Positions 1 to 4,736 of a stretch of 12,322 bases of DNA are shown in pieces (positions within the stretch are counted from its first letter, which is position 1; every line of letters starts with the position of its first letter). The position numbers were made by a program, and so were the translations under genes. This DNA is from CAYJQO01 sp964372445 (GTDB lineage: Bacteria; Patescibacteriota; Minisyncoccia; UBA6257; GWB1-50-10): the NCBI GenBank assembly GCA_964372445.1, contig CAYJQO010000019.1, forward strand, positions 1 through 12,322, in the 5' to 3' direction. The notes below the pieces were generated by a model. That model did no database searches. It was not told where the DNA came from and saw only the letters and a program-made list of their open reading frames with translations.

Positions 1-2
1 AC

Positions 3-44
3 GTCTACGAGAAGGATATCGCGATCCTGAAGGAGAACGCCTGA
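3..44 (+). CDS. C-terminal end of an unidentified protein (partial)
   Basis: The last 13 codons of a gene running in from the left edge, ending VYEKDIAILKENA and a TGA stop. Twelve of the 13 codons end in G or C, as in the good genes of this window, and the other two frames lack this bias. The fragment is too short to assign to a family. The A/T-richer structured tract begins directly after its stop. Confidence 0.5.
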   Translation, partial: VYEKDIAILKENA

Positions 45-101
45 TTGCTGTGTTGTATTTGAGTGGAGCATAGGAAGCTCGACAATTTCTTTTCGAGAAC
101 C

Positions 102-135
102 GCGGTTGAATTTTCTCCAGCGGAAAATTCACCGC
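102..135. repeat. Inverted repeat, 13-bp stem with one bulge
   Basis: GCGG at 102-105 pairs with CCGC at 132-135. TGAATTTTC (107-115) pairs with GAAAATTCA (123-131). T106 is bulged and the loop is TCCAGCG. All pairs are Watson-Crick. Confidence 0.7.
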
Positions 136-138
136 TGC

Positions 139-196
139 CTCTCGGCAATTTTAGTCCGACCGATGTCGGACGCCAAGCTAAAATTGCCTCCGAGAG
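139..196. repeat. Long inverted repeat with nested hairpin
   Basis: CTCTCGG (139-145) pairs with CCGAGAG (190-196), and CAATTTTAG (146-154) pairs with CTAAAATTG (178-186), leaving CCT (187-189) bulged. Inside, TCCGAC (155-160) pairs with GTCGGA (165-170) around a CGAT loop. This is the most elaborate stem in the tract. The arrangement of outer helix, bulge and nested hairpin is what one expects of folded RNA rather than of a simple terminator. Confidence 0.75.
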
Positions 197-230
197 CTTC
201 TCGAGAAAGAAAATGTCTCACCAATGAGTA

Positions 231-263
231 TTTGCGAGAGTTGCCGTCAAGTGGCAACGCAAA
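231..263. repeat. Inverted repeat, 5+6-bp two-part stem
   Basis: TTTGC (231-235) pairs with GCAAA (259-263). GTTGCC (240-245) pairs with GGCAAC (253-258). A GAGA bulge lies on the left side and the loop is seven bases. Confidence 0.6.
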
Positions 264-327
264 GTTTATTGAAAAAGATAAGAGCCGTGCGAAAAACTTA
301 ATTGATTCGCTAGTACATTTGCATGCA

Positions 328-360
328 GGACTTGATTTGTCGCTAGAACAAATCAAGTCC
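328..360. repeat. Perfect 13-bp inverted repeat near the prfA 3' end
   Basis: GGACTTGATTTGT (328-340) and ACAAATCAAGTCC (348-360) are perfect complements around the loop CGCTAGA. The hairpin starts about 30 bases past the prfA stop, so it could act as that operon's terminator. No T-run follows it on either strand, so it is not a canonical Rho-independent terminator. Confidence 0.75.
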
Positions 361-389
361 GGTTCGAGAAAGAGAATTGCCGAGCCGGG

Positions 390-1142
390 TTATTTCTGAA
401 ACGCTTTCACCACAGGGTCAAAATCCCCTTCGAGTATTTTCTCAATATTATGCCATTTCTTGCCAATACGATGATCAGTAATTCTGTCTTCGGGGAAATT
501 GTACGTTCTGATTTTTTCGGCGCGCTCCGCGGAGCCGATCTGTTCACGGCGAATCTGATCAACGGAACCCACAGATTGCTCGCGTTGAATTTCAAATAAT
601 TTTGCTCGGAGCATTTCCATTGCATGCTCGCGATTCGCATGCTGGCTCCTCTCCATCCGGCAGGATACTACCAGTCCCGTCGGCTTATGCGTGATCCGCA
701 CCGCCGTTTCCACCTTGTTCACATTCTGTCCGCCCGGGCCTCCCGCGCGCGAAAAAGTCACCTCAAGATCGCTTTCCTTGAGCGGCACTTCCCTTGCTTC
801 CACGATCGGCAAAACCGCAACCGAGGCAGTGGAGGTATGGACCCGCCCAGACTTCTCCGTATCAGGGATCCGCTGCACGCGGTGCACACCCGACTCATGC
901 CGCAGCGCATCGTACACCCCAGGCCCTTGCCCTAAGCTAGTCGAAGGGCCCGATACCTCTGCGATGAATGTCTTGTACCCGCGGAGCGAGCTCGTGCTTG
1001 AGTCAACGACCGTGCACCGCCAGCCCCGCTTTGCGGCGTAGCGCTGGTACATCCGCGCGAGGTCGCCCGCGAAGAGCGTCGCCTCTTCACCGCCCGTCCC
1101 GGCACGAATCTCCAAAATAACCTTTTTGATGGTGTCGGTCAT
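390..1142 (-). CDS. prfA: Peptide chain release factor 1, short form lacking N-terminal domain
   Basis: This protein ends translation in the ribosome at UAA/UAG and triggers peptide release. In the 250-residue product the peptidyl-transferase-site motif is clear as GGPGGQNVNKVET (GGQ at about 137-139). It is followed by RSQHANREHAM and the TYNFPEDRITDHRI signature near the C-terminus. The codon-reading tripeptide region HRVQRIPDTEKSGR (about 87-100) is RF1-like, with P-D-T where E. coli RF1 has P-A-T and RF2 has S-P-F. Normal RF1 is about 350-360 residues. Here the sequence opens directly at the start of domain 2 (EIRAGTGGEEATLFAGDL), so domain 1 (roughly 100 residues) is absent. The ATG at 1142 has a close GAGGG and sits about 10 bases after the aldolase stop, so there is no room for a longer form. 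Residues about 66-73 are an insertion from a palindromic repeat. The last third of the gene is more A/T-rich than the rest. Confidence 0.93.
   Translation of the reverse strand: MTDTIKKVILEIRAGTGGEEATLFAGDLARMYQRYAAKRGWRCTVVDSSTSSLRGYKTFIAEVSGPSTSLGQGPGVYDALRHESGVHRVQRIPDTEKSGRVHTSTASVAVLPIVEAREVPLKESDLEVTFSRAGGPGGQNVNKVETAVRITHKPTGLVVSCRMERSQHANREHAMEMLRAKLFEIQREQSVGSVDQIRREQIGSAERAEKIRTYNFPEDRITDHRIGKKWHNIEKILEGDFDPVVKAFQK
922..950 (-). repeat. Short palindromic repeat inserted in frame in prfA
   Basis: GGCCCTT (922-928) and AAGGGCC (944-950) are perfect complements. On the minus strand the element reads GGCCCTTCGACTAGCTTAGG followed by GCAAGGGCC. It resembles the dispersed CCCTTCGACAAGCTCAGGGC-type palindromes that I know from many bacterial genomes, which when translated give strings such as 'PSTSLR'. 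Here it encodes PSTSLGQGP. RF1 homologues pass straight from the 'SG' before it to the 'GVY' after it, so it appears to be an inserted copy kept in frame. Confidence 0.6.
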
Positions 1143-1152
1143 ACGCCCTCTG

Positions 1153-2031
1153 TTAGATTCGGCTGAAGAGCCGGAGCCGGTTCTCCACTATGCGCCCCAT
1201 TTCCTCAACCACCGTGCCCATGAGCTTGTACGGGGCCACCTCGCTTGGGTGCTCCCGGAGCACCCGTTCCAACCCTTTCCTCCAGGCGACCCGAAGCTCG
1301 GTGGAGATGTGGATGATGGCAATGCCGGCTTCGATGGCGGCGCGAAAATCCTCATCCGAGATGCCTGACCCGCCGTGGAGCACGAGCGGCACCTTGGCTG
1401 CCCGCTTGATCGCCCTGATCCGTTCAATATCGAGGCGCGGGTTGGGAGCGTTTGCAAACATTCCGTGGATGTTGCCCACCGCCGGCGCGAGGAGATCCAC
1501 ACCGGCTTCCCGCACGAACCGAGCCGCGTCCTCCGGTTTCGTGAGATCCTCCGGCCGGATCGCCGCCCCTGCCGGGAGTTCCTGGAGCACCTCCGAACTG
1601 CCCCCGATGTAGCCGAGCTCTCCCTCCACCAGCACGTGCCGACTCATGGACTTGGCGAGCGCCACCGCCTTCTGCGTTTCGCGGATGTTCTCCTCAAGGA
1701 GCAGTCTCCCACCATCGAAGAGCACCGCATGGAATCCCACCCGCGCCGCCTCGCGCACCTGCTCGAGGGAGTGCGTGTGGTCGGCGTTGAGGTATAAGCG
1801 GAACCCGCGCTCCCGGGCATGCTCCGCGTTGTAGCTCGCCATGAGGTCGCGGACGTGGTGCAACCCGAGGTACCCCCGCTCACCCTCGGAAACCCCGATG
1901 ATAACCGGCAGGTCAAGCTTCATCGCCGCCGCGGCGATCGCCTTCAGCTGCTCGAGGTTCGAGATGTTGAAGTGGCCGAGAGCGATCCCGCGCTCCCCCG
2001 CTTCCCGTATGGTCTCCCGGAGCGAATCCAT
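1153..2031 (-). CDS. fba: Class II fructose-bisphosphate aldolase family protein
   Basis: This is a zinc-dependent cytoplasmic TIM-barrel aldolase that would interconvert fructose 1,6-bisphosphate with dihydroxyacetone phosphate and glyceraldehyde 3-phosphate. At 292 residues it has the family's usual length. The metal and catalytic residues are visible: NADHTHS (D84, H85), VEGELGYIGG (E136/E138), GNIHGMF (H189) and LHGGSG (H219, with the glycine-rich phosphate loop at 220-223). The phosphate-binding strand reads IIHISTELRVAW, where E. coli FbaA has NIDTD and the GatY/KbaY branch has N-x-x-T-E. Histidine thus replaces the usual asparagine, and the exact substrate is less certain than the fold. 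The gene starts 6 bases after the stop of the 411-residue gene and ends about 10 bases before prfA, in one minus-strand operon. A PfkB kinase upstream fits a glycolytic role. A GatY/KbaY-like tagatose-bisphosphate aldolase is the main alternative. Confidence 0.88.
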   Translation of the reverse strand: MDSLRETIREAGERGIALGHFNISNLEQLKAIAAAAMKLDLPVIIGVSEGERGYLGLHHVRDLMASYNAEHARERGFRLYLNADHTHSLEQVREAARVGFHAVLFDGGRLLLEENIRETQKAVALAKSMSRHVLVEGELGYIGGSSEVLQELPAGAAIRPEDLTKPEDAARFVREAGVDLLAPAVGNIHGMFANAPNPRLDIERIRAIKRAAKVPLVLHGGSGISDEDFRAAIEAGIAIIHISTELRVAWRKGLERVLREHPSEVAPYKLMGTVVEEMGRIVENRLRLFSRI

Positions 2032-2037
2032 GTGAGC

Positions 2038-3273
2038 TTACATCGTAATAGTCCCCCGCGCGAAGTGCTCTGCCAGCGCTTGCTCCATCTGATCCTCGCC
2101 GCCAACGTACTCCATGAAGAGCTTGCTCCAGAGCGCCTCGCGCTGATGGTAGGTGTAGCACGCTCGCTGCCCCTCCATGAACGATACCGCGGACATCACG
2201 TTGTCCTCAAGGTCGAAGCTCACCAGCTCTCGCCCGGCTCCCCCCGGATAGAAATCTGCCACCCAGTCGAGGCCCTCCCAGAGCTCGAGGCCGAGATCGG
2301 CCCGGGCTGACGCAAACCGTGCGAGGTCACGCTCCGCTCGGATCCAGTGCAAAGATTCCGGATTTACCCGCGGCAGGGAGAGGCGCGAGTCTTCCGGATG
2401 CTCTTTCCAGAGGTACTGCTGCACGATGAGCCAGGTTCCCGGCGTCGATCGCGATGCCTCCGGCACGTCGCCCCGGAGGAGCGACCGCAGGCGATCGGCG
2501 AAGTTTGGCTCGCCGCGGTAGCGCCGGAAGAGCTTCGCGTAGAACTCAATCTCGTGGCAGTAGTGGAGGAGGAGCGCAAAGTCACGCAGGAACTTGCCGG
2601 GAATGTCTTCGGAGATCGGGTTCAGGAAGATCACGCCGAACTCCTTGAGGTGCGAGACGTTGTGGTGCTTCTTCTCAACAAACCGCTTGGCGACCTCAAG
2701 CCACTCTGGGCCGAGGACGCGGAGCTCAATCGGACGCTCCTCAAAGTCGGCGGCGGTGAAGCCGCCGTAGGCCGCATCGAAGGTCTCGTGCATCCACCGG
2801 TCGCTCTCCATGAATCGGAGGGCGCTGAACGACTCGACCACATCTTCCTTTTCTAGGAGCTCCCGTACGTCACGGTAGCCAAGGTAGTGGATGAGGTGCT
2901 CCGGCGGTCGCTTGAGCAGGATCTCCTTGGCAAACTCTCGCTTGAGGAAGAAGCCGCTCTTCGCGGTGGCAACCTGCCGCGCCAGCGTGATGGTCTTTTC
3001 AAACTGGCTCGCCCCCGCAATGGAGGAGAGATGTGAGAGGAGCTGCCGCTCATGCGCGAGCACCGTTTCGCGGAGCGCCTGCCGGAGCGCTGCGGCGCCA
3101 GCCTCCTTTGGCTCCACCGCCCGGACCGTCCGCGCAATCCCTTCCCCAACCCCCCGCGCCACCCCGTCGAGGACGGCACGGCCTCCAGCGGTATGCCCTT
3201 CCATTGCCCGATCGAGACGGTCAATGAGCTCTGCCGGTACGCCGAGGAGTTCGGCGATGCGGTCGGTCGGCAT
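2038..3273 (-). CDS. Conserved-looking 411-residue protein of unknown function
   Basis: I do not recognise a named domain. The product is probably soluble, with no signal peptide or hydrophobic membrane segment. The first 100 residues are Ala/Arg/Glu-rich and look helical. The middle has well-defined blocks: HYLGYRDVRELLEKEDV (129-145), ALRFMESDRWMHETFD (151-166), KKHHNVSHLKEFGVIFLNP (201-219) and a long helical HYCHEIEFYAKLFRRY (237-252). The C-terminal part has WLIVQQYLWKEHPED and RLSLPRVNPESLHW (281-310). The His-rich KKHHNVSHLKE block could bind metal or phosphate, but that is a guess. I have an impression of similar hypothetical proteins in Patescibacteria genomes, which I cannot verify here. 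The start ATG at 3273 follows GGGTGAGGG, which lies in one arm of the inverted repeat flanking the GIY-YIG gene. Operon position between a sugar kinase and an aldolase suggests a metabolic link. Confidence 0.85.
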   Translation of the reverse strand: MPTDRIAELLGVPAELIDRLDRAMEGHTAGGRAVLDGVARGVGEGIARTVRAVEPKEAGAAALRQALRETVLAHERQLLSHLSSIAGASQFEKTITLARQVATAKSGFFLKREFAKEILLKRPPEHLIHYLGYRDVRELLEKEDVVESFSALRFMESDRWMHETFDAAYGGFTAADFEERPIELRVLGPEWLEVAKRFVEKKHHNVSHLKEFGVIFLNPISEDIPGKFLRDFALLLHYCHEIEFYAKLFRRYRGEPNFADRLRSLLRGDVPEASRSTPGTWLIVQQYLWKEHPEDSRLSLPRVNPESLHWIRAERDLARFASARADLGLELWEGLDWVADFYPGGAGRELVSFDLEDNVMSAVSFMEGQRACYTYHQREALWSKLFMEYVGGEDQMEQALAEHFARGTITM

Positions 3274-3287
3274 CCCTCACCCTTGCG
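3272..3287 (+). repeat. Left terminal inverted repeat (16 bp)
   Basis: ATCCCTCACCCTTGCG is a perfect complement of 3551-3566. It contains the GIY-YIG stop codon and, on the minus strand, the GGGTGAGGG ribosome-binding region and the AT of the next gene's ATG. A small hairpin CCTTGC-GACC-GCAAGG (3281-3296) overlaps its inner end, giving a partial subterminal copy. Confidence 0.85.
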
Positions 3288-3541
3288 ACCGCAAGGAATA
3301 TTTCAGACGACCCTTGAGCGCGGCGAATCCCTTCGCGAAGCGCTGCAACCGCTTCTCGCGAATCGGCGCATCCTTTTTCGATTTATACAGCTCGCAATAT
3401 ACCAATGCCACAGGAAGTTTATTTTTTTGTTGAAAGCACCAGACCGTTGTTATGTTTTTCGATTCGCTGCTTGATAGCTTCGGCAAAGCCAATGTGAAAA
3501 CTCTTATCCAGCTTCGATCGCGGTACATAGACGAAAAACAT
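3277..3541 (-). pseudogene. GIY-YIG endonuclease family gene with +1 frameshift at an A7 run
   Basis: This is a small single-domain nuclease of the YhbQ/UvrC-N-like GIY-YIG type. From the ATG at 3541 one frame reads MFFVYVPRSKLDKSF, then HIGFAEAIKQRIEKHNNG and LVLSTK. This covers the GIY position (VYV), the YIG position (HIG, Y to H) and the conserved Arg-x-x-x-His-Asn-x-Gly helix. It then meets TAA after a run of seven A (T7 at 3422-3428 on the plus strand). One A fewer would join it to the other frame, NKLPVALVYCELYKSKKDA then REKRLQRF, which is the family's C-terminal half with the catalytic Glu. The repaired product would be 87 residues, a normal length. Either the gene is dead, the homopolymer is an assembly error, or slippage on the A run restores the frame. 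The open frame starting with TTG at 3555 has a meaningless N-terminus. The stop TGA lies 3 bases before the next ATG. Confidence 0.8.
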
Positions 3542-3550
3542 ACGAACTGC

Positions 3551-3566
3551 CGCAAGGGTGAGGGAT
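3551..3566 (-). repeat. Right terminal inverted repeat (16 bp)
   Basis: CGCAAGGGTGAGGGAT on the plus strand is a perfect complement of 3272-3287. It starts 9 bases upstream of the GIY-YIG ATG and touches the last base of the kinase stop codon. In the operon transcript this arm could pair with the other arm, which would hide the ribosome-binding site of the 411-residue gene. Confidence 0.85.
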
Positions 3567-4570
3567 TAAAGCGGCTCGATGTCCAGGTCTAGGTACTTCC
3601 ACCGGCGCTCGCCGAGGTCACGCCGCTTGAGAACGCCTGCCTGCGCGCCGATGCACTCCACGACGGCGGTGGCGTTCGCCGCGGCAACCCGGAGCGCGTG
3701 GTGGATGTCATTCCGCTGCATCAGCCCCGCGACGAACCCAGAGCCGAAGGCGTCCCCGGCCCCCGTGCGGTCGGCAAGGCGCCGTTCCCGGTACACGCCA
3801 GCGCTGTAGAGGTACTTGCCGTCGGAAACGCGTGCACCGCGCGGCCCATCGGTCACCACCGCAATCCCCGGGACCAGCGCATCAAATTTCTTAAAGATGT
3901 CGCGCTCACGCCCGTAGGGAACGCCGGTGAGGTCGGACGCCTCCTCCCGGTTCACGATGACCACGTCAAGGTACCGCAGGAGCCCCCGGAGACGTTCCCG
4001 GTGCGCGTCGAGGTAGTACCGGGACGGGTTCATGGCTACCTTCACCTTTCGCTCCTTCAGCTTGAGCAGGATGTCGCGCATAAGCGGAGGCGACGTGTGG
4101 CTCGGCGCAATGTACGCCCAGCGGGCGGTAAGCTTCCGCCACGGTATTTCCCGAGGGGTGAAGCCCTCCGATGCACCGCGGTAGACCAAGACCGTCCGCT
4201 CGCCACCCGGCGCGAGGAGCACCGTGGCGTAGGCGGTGCCAAGCTGCTTATCCACCACGGCGATGGGAACTACGCGGTTGCGGCGCAGGTCCGCTACCAC
4301 GTCTCCCGAGAGCCCATCGGCGCCCAGCCGGATCAGCGCCGCGGTCCGGAACCCCTGGCGGGCAAAGGTGGTAGCTGCGTTCGCAGCCCCGCCGCCGGTC
4401 GCGAACACCGGGCTCCCGATATCGAGCTTCGCACCGAGCGCGAAGCATTCGGCCTCGCCGGTCTTGAACCCCAAGCTCGCGAGGTGCTTCGGGTCACGGA
4501 GCACCTTTAGAGCCTGGCTCGTGAGGAACACATCGCGCGTGGCGGTGCCAATCGTGAGCACATCAAACAT
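3566..4570 (-). CDS. PfkB/ribokinase-family carbohydrate kinase
   Basis: An ATP-dependent kinase of the ribokinase fold, 334 residues and full length. The family's first signature is seen as ATGGGAANAATTFARQG (about 57-73). The second is DRTGAGDAFGSGFVAGL (about 267-283), with the anion-hole GAGD and catalytic base D273. NREEA (207-211) is the usual mid-domain motif. I place the start at the ATG at 4570 (MFDVLTIGTATRDVFL), not the GTG at 4630. The family begins with this strand, and the promoter -10 at 4601-4606 puts the GTG upstream of the transcript start. No clear Shine-Dalgarno is seen, and the leader would be only about 25 bases. It is the first gene of the minus-strand operon and ends against the inverted repeat around the GIY-YIG gene. 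The substrate cannot be read from sequence. The aldolase two genes on makes a phosphofructokinase role possible, but ribose or a nucleoside is equally compatible. Confidence 0.88.
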   Translation of the reverse strand: MFDVLTIGTATRDVFLTSQALKVLRDPKHLASLGFKTGEAECFALGAKLDIGSPVFATGGGAANAATTFARQGFRTAALIRLGADGLSGDVVADLRRNRVVPIAVVDKQLGTAYATVLLAPGGERTVLVYRGASEGFTPREIPWRKLTARWAYIAPSHTSPPLMRDILLKLKERKVKVAMNPSRYYLDAHRERLRGLLRYLDVVIVNREEASDLTGVPYGRERDIFKKFDALVPGIAVVTDGPRGARVSDGKYLYSAGVYRERRLADRTGAGDAFGSGFVAGLMQRNDIHHALRVAAANATAVVECIGAQAGVLKRRDLGERRWKYLDLDIEPL

Positions 4571-4600
4571 GGAAGGGAAGCATAATGGCTTGTTTCTATC

Positions 4601-4629
4601 ATTATAGATGAACCCTCCGAGTTTATCCA
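4601..4629 (-). promoter_or_regulatory. Probable promoter of the kinase-aldolase-prfA operon
   Basis: On the minus strand a perfect -10 TATAAT (4606-4601) is preceded, with a 17-base spacer, by TGGATA (4629-4624), which matches four of six bases of TTGACA. Transcription would start near 4594, about 25 bases before the kinase ATG. It diverges from the pilin promoter, and the two -35 boxes are about 8 bases apart. Confidence 0.6.
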
Positions 4630-4637
4630 CAGGGGGT

Positions 4638-4667
4638 TCGGCAATTCGCTATTGATTATGGTACACT
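4638..4667 (+). promoter_or_regulatory. Probable promoter of pilin 1, extended -10
   Basis: TGGTACACT (4659-4667) is an extended -10 (TG-n-TACACT). TCGGCA (4638-4643) is a weak -35 at an 18-base spacing. Transcription would start near 4674 and leave a leader of about 60 bases before the pilin ATG. The second pilin has the same TG-n arrangement. Confidence 0.5.
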
Positions 4668-4736
4668 GGTTACACCTTAGAACCCCATCCATGGGAGCAA
4701 GTGAACGGAAGGGTCCGAGCTTAATGCTGGAGCTGT

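Larger units (their letters stand above)
78..388. other. Chain of stem-loops, possible structured RNA or palindromic element
   Basis: This gap between the left-edge gene and prfA is packed with inverted repeats. In order: CTCGA/TCGAG (78-82/93-97); palindrome AACCGCGGTT (98-107); a 13-bp stem with one bulge (102-135); a 16-bp stem with a 3-nt bulge enclosing a second 6-bp hairpin (139-196); palindrome TTCTCGAGAA (198-207); a two-part 5+6-bp stem (231-263); a perfect 13-bp stem (328-360); and an 8-bp stem containing one G-T pair (359-366/381-388). Some are alternatives that overlap. The only G-T pair can form on the plus strand but not the minus strand, a weak hint of plus-strand transcription. 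An open frame runs through it (TTG at 106, ATG at 163), but its third-position G/C is only about half and it has no Shine-Dalgarno. I do not recognise tmRNA, RNase P RNA, SRP RNA or a tRNA here. Confidence 0.5.
3272..3566. mobile_element. Small insertion element: GIY-YIG gene between 16-bp inverted repeats
   Basis: A 295-bp segment bounded by a perfect inverted repeat, ATCCCTCACCCTTGCG at 3272-3287 and its complement at 3551-3566, holds only the GIY-YIG gene. Its interior is clearly more A/T-rich than both flanking genes. On the minus strand the right arm begins on the last A of the kinase's TAA stop, and the left arm ends on the AT of the next gene's ATG. If AT is a 2-bp target duplication, removing the insert gives TTTAATGCC, in which the kinase stop TAA overlaps the ATG as TAATG, a normal operon junction. 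That reconstruction is inference. No transposase is present, so movement would need a host or sibling enzyme, or the nuclease itself. Confidence 0.6.

Noticed and set aside
106..399. 97-codon plus-strand open frame (TTG start; ATG at 163) left of prfA
   Set aside because: It has about half G/C at third positions against much higher values in real genes here, no ribosome-binding site and no recognisable motif. It runs through a dense set of stem-loops and overlaps the prfA end.
350..405. Short matches to RNase P RNA-like motifs (AAGTCCGG on plus, CAGAAATAACCCGGCT on minus)
   Set aside because: The two matches are on opposite strands and in the wrong order, and the rest of the P RNA core is absent.
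3698..4510. 270-codon plus-strand frame opposite the sugar kinase
   Set aside because: It is a shadow of the PfkB gene, which has clear family signatures.
4571..4630. Longer start (GTG at 4630) for the PfkB kinase
   Set aside because: It would begin upstream of the predicted transcription start, and the added 20 residues do not belong to the family fold.
4684..4695. CCCATCCATGGG in the pilin 1 leader as a hairpin
   Set aside because: The loop would be only two bases, so it is unlikely to be stable.
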